Below, piece after piece: positions 40,867-51,479 of a DNA stretch of 64,000 nucleotides. The DNA lies in contig NC_053397.1 in NCBI RefSeq assembly GCF_905171765.1, forward strand, positions 118,106,378 through 118,170,377, written 5' to 3'. The notes below the pieces were generated by a model. It searched no databases and was not told the origin of the DNA. It saw nothing but the letters and a program-made list of their open reading frames with translations. A program made the position numbers and the translations under genes. Position 1 is the first letter of the stretch, and each line of letters begins with the position of its first letter. The stretch comes from Bufo bufo. Taxonomy: Eukaryota > Chordata > Amphibia > Anura > Bufonidae.

Positions 40867-43800
40867 CCTAAGTCAAATAAAGCGGTCTTCTGCTGTGCTG
40901 GGGGATATGAAGCTAATCTCTGACCTCTCTCCTCTGTCTGGGTCCAAAGGCCTAAATCACTGAAAGAGGCCTTCTCCTGTGGTGTGTGATATGATGCCAG
41001 AATATGTGCTGTGGGGCCTCTCTCCTCTTCCTGGGTGCAGGGGTCAAATAAACTAAATTGTGGCCTACTCCTGTGGTGGTTGATATGATGCCTGATTCTC
41101 TGATGTGGAACCTCTCTCCTCTGTTTGGGTGAAGGGGTCAAAGTAACTAAATGGTGGCTTCTCCTGTGGTGGCTGATATGATGCCAGAATATGTGCTGTG
41201 GGGCCTCTCTCCTCTTCCTGGGTGCAGGGGTCAAAGTAACTCAATGGTGGCTTCTCCTGTGGTGGCTGATATGATGCCAGAATATGTGCTGTGGTGCCTC
41301 TCTCCTCTTCCTGGGTGCGGGGGTCAAAGTAACTCAATGGTGGCTTCTCCTGTGGTGGCTGATATGATGCCAGAATATGTGCTGTGGTGCCTCTCTCCTC
41401 TGTCTGGGTCCAAAGGCCTAAATCACTGAAAGAGGCCTTCTCCTGTGGTGTGTGATATGATGCCTGAATATGTGCTGTGGTGCCTCTCTCCTCTTCCTGG
41501 GTGCGGGGGTCAAAGTAACTCAATGGTGGCTTCTCCTGTGGTGGCTGATATGATGCCAGAATATGTGCTGTGGTGCCTCTCTCCTCTTCCTGGGTGCGGG
41601 GGTCAAAGTAACTCAATGGTGGCTTCTCCTGTGGTGGCTGATATGATGCCAGAATATGTGCTGTGGGGCCTCTCTCCTCTTCCTGGGTGCAGGGGTCAAA
41701 GTAACTCAATGGTGGCTTCTCCTGTGGTGGTTAGTATGATGCCAGAATATGTGCTGTGGGGCCTCTCTCCTCTTCCTGGGTGCAGGGGTCAAAGTAACTC
41801 AATGGTGGCTTCTCCTGTGGTGGCTGATATGATGCCAGAATATGTGCTGTGGTGCCTCTCTCCTCTTCCTGGGTGCAGGGGTCAAAGTAACTAAATGGTG
41901 GCTTCTCCTGTGGTGGCTGATATGATGCCAGAATATGTGCTGTGGGGCCTCTCTCCTCTTCCTGGGTGCAGGGGTCAAAGTAACTCAATGGTGGCTTCTC
42001 CTGTGGTGGCTGATATGATGCCAGAATATGTGCTGTGGTGCCTCTCTCCTCTGTCTGGGTCCAAAGGCCTAAATCACTGAAAGAGGCCTTCTCCTGTGGT
42101 GTGTGATATGATGCCTGAATATGTGCTGTGGTGCCTCTCTCCTCTTCCTGGGTGCGGGGGTCAAAGTAACTCAATGGTGGCTTCTCCTGTGGTGGCTGAT
42201 ATGATGCCAGAATATGTGCTGTGGGGCCTCTCTCCTCTTCCTGGGTGCGGGGGTCAAAGTAACTCAATGGTGGCTTCTCCTGTGGTGGTTAGTATGATGC
42301 CAGAATATGTGCTGTGGGGCCTCTCTCCTCTTCCTGGGTGCAGGGGTCAAAGTAACTCAATGGTGGCTTCTCCTGTGGTGGCTGATATGATGCCAGAATA
42401 TGTGCTGTGGTGCCTCTCTCCTCTTCCTGGGTGTGGGGGTCAAAGTAACTCAATGGTGGCTTCTCCTGTGGTGGCTGATATGATGCCAGAATATGTGCTG
42501 TGGGGCCTCTCTCCTCTTCCTGGGTGCAGGGGTCAAAGTAACTCAATGGTGGCTTCTCCTGTGGTGGTTAGTATGATGCCAGAATATGTGCTGTGGGGCC
42601 TCTCTCCTCTTCCTGGGTGCAGGGGTCAAAGTAACTCAATGGTGGCTTCTCCTGTGGTGGCTGATATGATGCCAGAATATGTGCTGTGGTGCCTCTCTCC
42701 TCTTCCTGGGTGCGGGGGTCAAAGTAACTCAATGGTGGCTTCTCCTGTGGTGGCTGATATGATGCCAGAATATGTGCTGTGGGGCCTCTCTCCTCTTCCT
42801 GGGTGCAGGGGTCAAAGTAACTCAATGGTGGCTTCTCCTGTGGTGGTTAGTATGATGCCAGAATATGTGCTGTGGGGCCTCTCTCCTCTTCCTGGGTGCA
42901 GGGGTCAAAGTAACTCAATGGTGGCTTCTCCTGTGGTGGCTGATATGATGCCAGAATATGTGCTGTGGTGCCTCTCTCCTCTTCCTGGGTGCGGGGGTCA
43001 AAGTAACTCAATGGTGGCTTCTCCTGTGGTGGCTGATATGATGCCAGAATATGTGCTGTGGGGCCTCTCTCCTCTTCCTGGGTGCAGGGGTCAAAGTAAC
43101 TCAGTGGTGGCTTCTCCTGTGGTGGCTGATATGATGCCAGAATATGTGCTGTGGTGCCTCTCTCCTCTTCCTGGGTGCGGGGGTCAAAGTAACTCAATGG
43201 TGGCTTCTCCTGTGGTGGCTGATATGATGCCAGAATATGTGCTGTGGGGCCTCTCTCCTCTTCCTGGGTGCAGGGGTCAAAGTAACTCAATGGTGGCTTC
43301 TCCTGTGCTGATTGATATAAAGCTGATGGTTGTGCCATCTGACATGGTTGCCAGGGTCTGATTCAATGGGGGCCTACTCCTGTGGTGGGTGATCTAAATG
43401 CCTGATTCTCTGCTGTGAAACCTCTCTCCTCCGTCTGGGTGTAGGGGTCAAAGTCTTTCAAAGTCGCCTTCTCCTGTGCTGATTGATATGAAGCTGATGG
43501 TTGTGCCATCTGACATGGTTGCCGGGGTCCCATTAAATTGTGGCCTACTCCTGTGGTGGTTGATATGATGCCTGATTCTCTGATGTGGAACCTCTCTCCT
43601 CTGTTTGGGTGAAGGGGTCAAAGTAACTAAATGGTGGCTTCTCCTGTGGTGGCTGATATGATGCCAGAATATGTGCTGTGGGGCCTCTCTCCTCTTCCTG
43701 GGTGCAGGGGTCAAAGTAACTCAATGGTGGCTTCTCCTGTGGTGGCTGATATGATGCCAGAATATGTGCTGTGGTGCCTCTCTCCTCTTCCTGGGTGCGG

Positions 43801-45540
43801 GGGTCAAAGTAACTCAATGGTGGCTTCTCCTGTGGTGGCTGATATGATGCCAGAATATGTGCTGTGGTGCCTCTCTCCTCTTCCTGGGTGCGGGGGTCAA
43901 AGTAACTCAATGGTGGCTTCTCCTGTGGTGGCTGATATGATGCCAGAATATGTGCTGTGGTGCCTCTCTCCTCTTCCTGGGTGCAGGGGTCAAAGTAACT
44001 AAATGGTGGCTTCTCCTGTGGTGGTTGATATGATGCCTGATTCTCTGCTGTGAAACCTCTCTCCTCCATCTGGGTGTAGGGGTCAAAGTCTTTCAAAGTC
44101 GCCTTCTCCTGTGCTGATTGATATAAAGCTGATGGTTGTGCCATCTGACATGGTTGCCAGGGTCTGATTCAATGGGGGCCTACTCCTGTGGTGGGTGATC
44201 TAAATGCCTGATTCTCTGCTGTGAAACCTCTCTCCTCCGTCTGGGTGTAGGGGTCAAAGTCTTTCAAAGTCGCCTTCTCCTGTGCTGATTGATATGAAGC
44301 TGATGGTTGTGCCATCTGACATGGTTGCCGGGGTCCCATTAAATTGTGGCCTACTCCTGTGGTGGTTGATATGATGCCTGATTCTCTGATGTGGAACCTC
44401 TCTCCTCTGTTTGGGTGAAGGGGTCAAAGTAACTAAATGGTGGCTTCTCCTGTGGTGGCTGATATGATGCCAGAATATGTGCTGTGGGGCCTCTCTCCTC
44501 TTCCTGGGTGCAGGAGTCAAAGTAACTCAATGGTGGCTTCTCCTGTGGTGGCTGATATGATGCCAGAATATGTGCTGTGGTGCCTCTCTCCTCTTCCTGG
44601 GTGCGGGGGTCAAAGTAACTCAATGGTGGCTTCTCCTGTGGTGGCTGATATGATGCCAGAATATGTGCTGTGGTGCCTCTCTCCTCTTCCTGGGTGCGGG
44701 GGTCAAAGTAACTCAATGGTGGCTTCTCCTGTGGTGGCTGATATGATGCCAGAATATGTGCTGTGGTGCCTCTCTCCTCTTCCTGGGTGCAGGGGTCAAA
44801 GTAACTAAATGGTGGCTTCTCCTGTGGTGGTTGATATGATGCCTGATTCTCTGCTGTGAAACCTCTCTCCTCCGTCTGGGTGTAGGGGTCAAAGTCTTTC
44901 AAAGTCGCCTTCTCCTGTGCTGATTGATATAAAGCTGATGGTTGTGCCATCTGACATGGTTGCCAGGGTCTGATTCAATGGGGGCCTACTCCTGTGGTGG
45001 GTGATCTAAATGCCTGATTCTCTGCTGTGAAACCTCTCTCCTCCGTCTGGGTGTAGGGGTCAAAGTCTTTCAAAGTCGCCTTCTCCTGTGCTGATTGATA
45101 TGAAGCTGATGGTTGTGCCATCTGACATGGTTGCCGGGGTCCCATTAAATTGGGGCCTACTCCTGTGGTGGGTGATCTAAATGCCTGATTCTCTGCTTTG
45201 AAACCTCTCTCCTCCGTCCGGGTGTAGGGGTCAAAGTCTGTCAAAGTCGCCTTCTCCTGTGCTGATTGATATAAAGCTTATGCTTGTGCCATCTGACATG
45301 GTTGCCGGGGTCTGATTCAATGGTGGCCTACTCCTGTGGTGGGTGATCTAAATGCCTGATTCTCTGCTGTGTAACCTCTCTCCTCCGTCTGGGTGTAGTG
45401 GTCAAAGTAACTAAATGGTGGCCTACTCCTGTGGTGGGTGATATGATGCCTGGTTCTCTGCTGTGGGACCTCTCTCCTTTGTCTGGGTGCTGTGGTCAAA
45501 ATAATAGTAAGTGACCTTCTCCATTGGTGGGTGACTTGAA
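40867..45540. repeat. 93-bp tandem array, about 50 units, with higher-order repeats
   Basis: The unit is typified by ggtggcttctcctgtggtgg, then gatgccagaatatgtgctgt, then cctctctcctcttcctgggt. Because 93 is a multiple of three and units mostly lack stops, long open frames occur on both strands (up to 421 codons at 42096-43361). Higher-order repetition occurs every 279 bp (three units, about 42289-43130) and every 806 bp (43448-44250 versus 44254-45060). Units diverge towards both edges. Confidence 0.95.
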
Positions 45541-45858
45541 GCCTGATTCTGTGCTATGGGACCTCACTCCAATTAATATTGTTTAATTTTTATTTATTTT
45601 ATGTTAACTCATCATTTCCCTATCTACATTTGTTTGCAGGGGATTTAACTACATTTTGCTGCCTTTTGCAGCCCTCTAGCCCTTTCCGGGTGTGTTTTAC
45701 AGCCTTTTTAGTGCCCAAAAGTTCGGGTCCCCATTGACTTCTATGGGGTTCGGGTTCGGGATGAAGTTCGGGTCGAGTTCGGATCCCGAACCCGAACATT
45801 TTTCGAAAGTTCGGCCGAACTCGTCGAACCCGAACATCCAGGTGTTCGCTCAACTCTA
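45541..45858. promoter_or_regulatory. Right subterminal region of the giant hAT
   Basis: AT-rich then ttcgggt-rich from 45718 to 45840, including cgaacccgaac and its inverse, ending in the terminal repeat tgttcgctcaactcta. It mirrors the motif content of 30895-31020. Confidence 0.65.
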
Positions 45859-46284
45859 CATAGGAGTCGATGGTTTCTCACCCTCTGTGCTTGAGTCCAT
45901 ATCCATGTTGTCCTTACATTCTGAGAGTGCTGCAAATGAATTATGGAGAACCACCGACTGTGGGACATGTCTTCTATCCACCACTCTAAGTCTTCCAGAA
46001 CCTACAGTAACCCATCTGCCATTTCTGGGGGTCCTCTGTGGCAGTGGCATTGCAGCAGTCCTAGCTGGAGTTTGTTTAACAGATAATTTAAATATCTCAG
46101 ATTTCAAAAATGCAATTTCCTGCTGCAGTAAGGAGAACTGTCTACAAATCTGACAGCATCCGAATCGCCAAATAGTGGAACATGAAATAAATGCACAACA
46201 ATTCCTGCACTGAACAAAGTCTGCCATTTTAAAGAGGAGAAAATAAAAAATAAAATAAAAAAATTGTAAATTTAAATCAAACAA
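45859..46284 (-). pseudogene. CR1 ORF1, N-terminal part
   Basis: A minus-strand frame (from 46284, likely true start at the internal Met of KMADFVQCRNCC) with a Cys-rich cluster (C-x2-C-C ... C-x2-C, residues 26-47 of the open frame), a short coiled-coil-like LLQQEIAFLKSEIFKLS and a basic linker. It stays open through the hAT target site (STEGEKPSTPM) and would continue into 30878 onwards in the same frame. It therefore forms one ORF1 with the esterase part, split by the 15-kb hAT insertion. Confidence 0.8.
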
Positions 46285-46309
46285 ATCTTACCTTTTTTTT
46301 GTATTGTTT

Positions 46310-47272
46310 CCACCTTCCAGCCTACCTCCTGACTATCTCCTGCAATATCTCTTCACTGTACTTAATGTAGTACTTGCAGCTAATGAATTAGGCCAGCTAA
46401 TGAGTCTGTCTCTATATATACACACACTCCTTCACAAGCTCCTCCCCCAGCAACAAATGTAACACCTTAGTGAGCTAGGCTCATTAGCAAACGCACAATA
46501 GCAAACACCTGACCAAATTCCTTACCTCTTCTCAAGCAATGGTCAGCAAAAAAAAAAACACAGATGAGCCAGTTGCAAACTCCAAGCCAATCTCTTGCAG
46601 TATCTCTTCAATCTCTTCAGTCTCCTGCAATATCTCTTCACTGTACTTAATGTAGTACTTGAAGGTAGTACTTGCAGCTAATGAATTAGGCCAGCTAATG
46701 AGTCTGTCTCTATATATACACACACTCCTTCACAAGCTCCTCCCCCAGCAACAAATGTAACACCTTAGTGAGCTAGGCTCATTAGCAAACGCACAATAGC
46801 AAACACCTGACCAAATTCCTTACCTCTTCTCAAGCAATGGTCAGCAAAAAAAACACAGATGAGCCAGTTGCAAACTCCAAGCCAATCTCTTGCAGTATCT
46901 CTTCAATCTCTTCAGTCTCCTGCAATATCTCTTCACTGTACTTAATGTAGTACTTGAAGGTAGTACTTGCAGCTAATGAATTAGGCCAGCTAATGAGTCT
47001 GTCTCTATATATACACACACTCCTTCACAAGCTCCTCCCCCAGCAACAAATGTAACACCTTAGTGAGCTAGGCTCATTAGCAAACGCACAATAGCAAACA
47101 CCTGACCAAATTCCTTACCTCTTCTCAAGCAATGGTCAGCAAAAAAAACACAGATGAGCCAGTTGCAAACTCCAAGCCAATCTCTTGCAGTATCTCTTCA
47201 ATCTCTTCAGTCTCCTGCAATATCTCTTCACTGTACTTAATGTAGTACTTGAAGGTAGTACTTGCAGCTAAT
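46310..47272 (-). repeat. CR1 5' region: about 295-bp promoter-like monomers
   Basis: Three and a bit direct units (cttacctcttctcaagcaat at 46521, 46819 and 47114; spacing 298 and 295 bp) lie directly upstream of CR1 ORF1 on the minus strand. Each has a gtctctatatatacacacac stretch. Tandem 5' monomers drive transcription in several LINE families; the same role here is inferred. The array ends at gctaatgag (47272), where an unrelated repeat starts. Confidence 0.8.
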
Positions 47273-47462
47273 GAGTACGGCGATACCAGATGTGTGACAC
47301 TTTTTTGCAGCCTAGGTGGGCAAAGGGGCCCACATTCCAAAGAGCACCTTTTCACAGGTCATTTTTTACACATTTTGATTTCAAACTACTTACCACACAT
47401 TAGGGCCCCTAGAATGCCAGGGCAGTATAACTACCCCACATGTGACCCCATTTTGGAAAGAA

Positions 47463-47645
47463 GACACCCCAAGGTATTTCATGATGGGCATAGTGAGTTC
47501 ATGGAAGTTTTTATTTTTTGTCACAAGTTAGTGGAATATGAGACTTTGTAAGGAAAAAAAAAATCATCATTTTCCGCTAACTTGTGACAAAAAATAAAAA
47601 GTTCGATGAACTCACTATGCCCATCAGCGAATACCTTAGGGTGTC
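47463..47645. repeat. Long hairpin inside the dispersed repeat
   Basis: gatgggcatagtgagttcat at 47483 pairs with atgaactcactatgcccatc ending 47635. The pairing extends through the ttttgtcacaagtta block and outward to gacacccc/gggtgtc. The loop is A-rich. Confidence 0.8.
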
Positions 47646-47790
47646 TACTTTCCGAAATGGGGTCATTTGTGGGGTGTTTGTACTGTCTGGCCATTGTAGA
47701 ACCTCAGGAAACATGACAGGTTCTCAGAAAGTTAGAGCTGCCTCAAAAAGCGGAAATTAACATTTTTGTACCATAGTTTGTAAACGCAAT

Positions 47791-48266
47791 GGGCCAGATT
47801 TATCATTAGCTCAGGTCAGAATAATGGAGTGAAAAAGTCCCAAAAAAGTCCCAAATGCTAAAACTGCGCACAAATTTGCGACTTTTTTCTGCTCTGCACT
47901 ATGCTCGCCAGTTTTCTGAAAGTGGGCGTGTTTTCTTATGTAAATTAATCTCTAGACAGATTTACTATTGGGACTATTTAAAAAGTCGCAAAAAAGTCGC
48001 AAAGAAGTCGCAATTTCACTCCAGTGAGGACCATGCTTATCTTATGAGACTTTTTAATAGAACATGCGACTTTTTCATAAAAACGTGCGACTTTTTCGTA
48101 AAGATGTGCGACTTTTGTAAAGCTGCTTACTGACGGATAAACTGCTACCATCAAACCACATTTATTACAGTCTTAAAGGGCCGATCATAAATCTGACTTG
48201 GCTAAAACTGACTTTAGCCATATGTGAAAGTGGAGTGAGCTGTCAGAGTCATGATAAATCTGGCCC
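47791..48266. mobile_element. MITE, 476 bp, absent from the copy at 1-470
   Basis: Terminal inverted repeats gggccagatttatcat and atgataaatctggccc, flanked by aat (47788-47790) and tat (48267-48269). The empty site near 103 reads aaacgctataactttt, consistent with a 3-bp target duplication tat with one later change. Internal gcgactttt motifs recur. No ORF of note. Confidence 0.85.
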
Positions 48267-48720
48267 TATAACTTTTACCCAAACCATTTTTTTTTTTACC
48301 CAAACATTTTTTTTTTTATCAAAGACATGTAGAACAATAAATTTAGAGAAAAATTTATATATGGATGTCGTTTTTTTTTTAAAAAAAATTTACAACTGAA
48401 AGTGAAAAATGTCATTTTTTTGCAAAAATTTCGTTAAATTTCGATTAATAACAAAAAAAGTAAAAATGTCAGCAGTAATGAAATACCACCAAATGAAAGC
48501 TCTATTAGTGAGAAGAAAAGGAGGTAAAATTCATTTGGGTGGTAAGTTGCATGACCGAGCAATAAACGGTGAAAGTAGAGTAGTGCAGAAGTGTAAAAAG
48601 TGGCCTGGTCATTAAGGGTGTTTAAGCTAGGGGGGCTGAAGTGGTTAAAAAAATTATAATTTGTCCCACTCTGGGACTTCAACTTTTGGGGTTCTGATCC
48701 CCTTTACAATGCACACCAAA

Positions 48721-48985
48721 AATATTACTCCACACATATGATATAAATTCCTTCTTTATTGTTTTAAAAGGAGAAAAGATCAATACATAATATAACCAAA
48801 TACATTTAGTGGGAGGCGTCTGCTAAACCGTGAGTAACCGATGAACTGTATGTACATTCCGGCCCTCCGATTCACTGTCCTGCACTGCTACCACTGTATG
48901 TGTATATTGTACATATTATGTATTGATCTTTTCTCTTTTTAAAACAATAAAGAATGAATTTATATTATATGTGTGGAGTAATATT
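48721..48985. mobile_element. Inverted-repeat element, 265 bp
   Basis: Arms of about 70 bp (aatattactccacacatat ... atatgtgtggagtaatatt), including gatcaatacataat paired with attatgtattgatc. The right arm lacks or varies a few bases. The spacer is about 120 bp. Class unknown; no clear target duplication. Confidence 0.75.
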
Positions 48986-49019
48986 ACAATGTACTTCTGT
49001 ATTGTGATACATTGGCTGT

Positions 49020-49430
49020 AAGTGTGTTACAGACTGTAATACACCTACAGCCTGTTTGCCTGTTTGCCTGTGAGATCCAGGGGGCTGGATCTCACAGGCT
49101 CTCCCGGAAGGCAGCCATGATGCCTAAGTAAGGCATCGGGCTGCCTTCCCTGCCATCGGATCCCCATCACAGCATCGCGGGGACCCATTGGCTGCTTCCT
49201 CCCTGCACGGACATCGCACGTGCCGCGGTCAGCGCTGACAGCGGCCGTGTAGGGGTTAATGCGCCGGCATCAGTGATTTCACCGATGCTGGCGCATACAG
49301 CAGGGGTCCAGCTATCAGCGACTGCCAGACCCCTGCCGCAGATCGGGCGGGTGCAGCTCCTGCACCCGCCCGATCAGCGCGCCGTACATGTACGGCGCTG
49401 GGCGTTAAGTCACGTCCAGTTGCGCCGTAA
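49020..49430. repeat. Second hairpin train
   Basis: Consecutive stem-loops at 49068-49099 (cctgtgagatccag...), 49107-49149 (ggaaggcagcc...), 49260-49295 (tgcgccggcatc...), 49302-49335 (caggggtc...), 49341-49375 (gatcgggcgggtgcag...) and 49378-49397 (gcgccgtacatgtacggcgc). Sequences differ from the train at 13.8 kb but the organisation is the same. Confidence 0.8.
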
Positions 49431-49466
49431 AAAAAAACTGTGAGGTAGAAGCAAATTTTCCCCACT

Positions 49467-49925
49467 TAAGGCCTCTTTCACACTACCGTATGGCTATTTC
49501 AGTGTTTTGCGGTCCGTTTTTCACGGATCCGTTGTTCCGTTTTTTGTTTCCGTTGTGTTTCCTTTTCGGTTCCGATTCTCCGTTCTGTTTTTCTGTATAG
49601 CATATACAGTATACAGTAATTACATAGAACAAATTGGGCTGGGCATAACATTTTCAATAGATGGTTCCGTAAAAATGGAACATATACGGAAGACATACGG
49701 ATGCATTTCCGTTTGCATTCCGTTTCTTTTGCGGACCCATTGACTTTAATGGAGCGACGGAACGTGATTTGCGGCCAAATATAGGACATGTTCTATCTTT
49801 GCACGGAACGGAGATACGGAAACACAGAAACGGAATGCATACGGAGTACATTCTGTTTTTTTTGCAGACCCATTGAAATGAATGTTTCCATATACGGACC
49901 ATATACAGAACGCAAAAAACTGCAA
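49467..49925. mobile_element. MITE-like repeat rich in ccgtt/aacgg, right end missing
   Basis: Starts ttaaggcctctttcacacta, an end similar in style to the ggcct MITE at 12663, with many cggatc/ccgtttt palindromic blocks. The right terminal repeat is not present where the CR1 fragment begins at about 49935, so it is truncated. Confidence 0.55.
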
Positions 49926-49936
49926 AAAAAAAAAAC

Positions 49937-50955
49937 TCAGGGGATCAACGACCCATCTCTAGTAGCTATAACCTGTAAGGGTGGCAGGGCTATGTTCTCA
50001 TCACGGGCATGTATGCCCCTTTTGATGCAAGTCATTATCTTATTGGCCTTGGCAACAGCTGCCTGACACTGGTTTCTACAGCTTAGTTTGCTGTTCACTA
50101 AAATTCCTAGGTCCTTTTCCATGTCAGTGTTACCCAGTGTTTTACCAGTTAGTATGTACGGGTGATTTGCATTATTCCTTCCCATGTGCATAACCTTACA
50201 TTTGTCAGTGTTAAACCTCATCTGCCACTTATCTGCCCAAGCCTCCAATCTATCCAGATCCCTCTGTAGTAGTATACTGTCCTCTTCAGTGTTAATTACT
50301 TTACACAGTTTAGTGTCATCTGCAAAAATTGATATTTTAATGTGCAAGCCTTCTACAAGATCATTAATAAATATTTTAAATTGATATTTTAATGTGCAAG
50401 CCTTCTACAAGATCATTAATAAATATTTTGAAGAGAATAGGGCCCAATACTGACCCCTGAGGTACCATTAATGACCACCCTCTGATTTCTATTACTGAGC
50501 CAGTTACTTACCCACATACAGACATTTTCTCCCAGTCCAAGCATTCTCATTTTATATACTAACCTGTCATGCGGTACAGTGTCAAATGCTTTGGAGAAGT
50601 CCAGATATTGATGTCAAGTCTAAAACTTACCTACTCATAAAAACTGATTAAATTAGTTAGACATGACCGATCCCTCATGAAGCCATGCTGATATGGCGTT
50701 ATTTGCTTATTTCCATTGAGGTACTCCAAGATAGCATCTCTTAGAAAACCTTCAAACAGTTTACCCACAACAGATGTTAAACTTACCGGCCTATAGTTTC
50801 TGGGCTCTGTTTTTGGACCCTTTTTGAATATTGGCACCACATTTGCTATGTGCCAATCCTGTGGAACACTCCCTGTCAGTATAGAGTCCTTAAATATCAG
50901 AAATAAAGTTCTGGCTATGACATTACGTAATTCTCTTAGGATATGGGGGTGTATG
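49937..50955 (-). pseudogene. CR1-type RT fragment, second locus
   Basis: The frame 50999-50631 carries the fingers/palm start (VPQDWHIANVVPIFKKG, NYRPVSLTSVVGKLFE, QHGFMRDRSCLTNL). The frame 50347-49937 carries motif C (ISIFADDTKLC) and the thumb (MRFNTDKCKVMHMG), as in CR1 clade RTs. The middle, including motif A, lies in other frames between 50400 and 50630. A 50-bp tandem duplication (attgatattttaatgtgcaa at 50331 and 50382) causes one break. Endonuclease and 3' end are absent. Confidence 0.8.
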
Positions 50956-51310
50956 GTGTCACACTGCGACAGGCTGAAAGTGTGACGTGACAGTCGCAAA
51001 AAATCTATCCAAGTTGGATTTTTGTGTGATTGTCACATCGTAGTAGCAGCATATCACATGTCGCAGTGTGACACCATAGACCAGGGATGCCCAATCTGTG
51101 GCCCTCCAGCTGTGGAAAAACTACAACACCCAGCCTTCCCGGAAAGCCTACAGTTATCTTCCTACTGCAGGGCATTGTGTGTAGTTTTACAACAGCTGGA
51201 GGGTCGCAGGTTGGGCATCCCTGACATTAGTGCGACGTGTGACACTTCGCAATGTAGTTGTACCCTTTTGTCACAAGACAAATGTCACCGTGTTGCCCTA
51301 GCCTTAGGCT
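50956..51310. mobile_element. Partial palindromic MITE interrupted by a second MITE
   Basis: Blocks tatggtgtcacactgcgac and gtcgcagtgtgacaccata form inner arms. The right outer end ttgccctagccttag matches the MITE end at 11651. The element at 51082-51223 is nested in it. The left outer end is missing at the CR1 junction. Confidence 0.65.
51082..51223. mobile_element. Nested MITE, 142 bp
   Basis: Inverted ends cagggatgcccaatctgtgg and ctgcgacc-type ggttgggcatccctg, with ccctccagctgt/acagctggaggg and aaactacaac/gttttac blocks. A degenerate relative occurs near 11530-11595. Confidence 0.75.
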
Positions 51311-51479
51311 GGTGATACAAGAGGATCTTGGGCATGACCGATGTCGCTCGACCAAGAACCACAGTGTAGCAATGCATCCATAGATATGAATGTGGTCGTA
51401 GCGTGACTTTCAACTTGCTGGTTATTTTAATTTTCATATTTGTTATATGAGTGGGTGGGGGTTGTATGGCAAGTGTAGG
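51311..51479. other. No feature recognised
   Basis: Short non-coding spacer between the MITE and the solo LTR. Confidence 0.4.

Larger units (their letters stand above)
30879..45858 (+). mobile_element. Giant hAT transposon, 14,980 bp, with three internal tandem arrays
   Basis: Ends are tagtgttgagcgaaca (30879-30894) and its inverse tgttcgctcaactcta (45843-45858), 15 of 16 matching, and fit the hAT end consensus YARNG. The target duplication is the perfect 8-bp cataggag (30871-30878 and 45859-45866), the size expected for hAT. Both subterminal regions are dense in ttcgggt/acccgaa motifs in both orientations. Contents in order are promoter-like region, 227-bp array, 1,127-codon transposase, 576-bp array, 93-bp array. 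It interrupts ORF1 of a CR1 LINE, so it inserted after that LINE. Confidence 0.95.
47273..48650 (-). repeat. Unclassified dispersed repeat, copy 2 (carries a MITE)
   Basis: Matches 1-470 from about 47690 on, apart from the 476-bp MITE at 47791-48266. It begins cggcgataccagatgtgtg and ends ctgaagtggttaa near 48648. It contains a long inverted repeat (47463-47645). Confidence 0.75.

Noticed and set aside
42096..43361. 421-codon open frame in the 93-bp array, and long frames on the opposite strand
   Set aside because: The unit is 93 bp, so any stop-free frame stays open by repetition; both strands are open and no known domain appears. Treated as tandem repeat.
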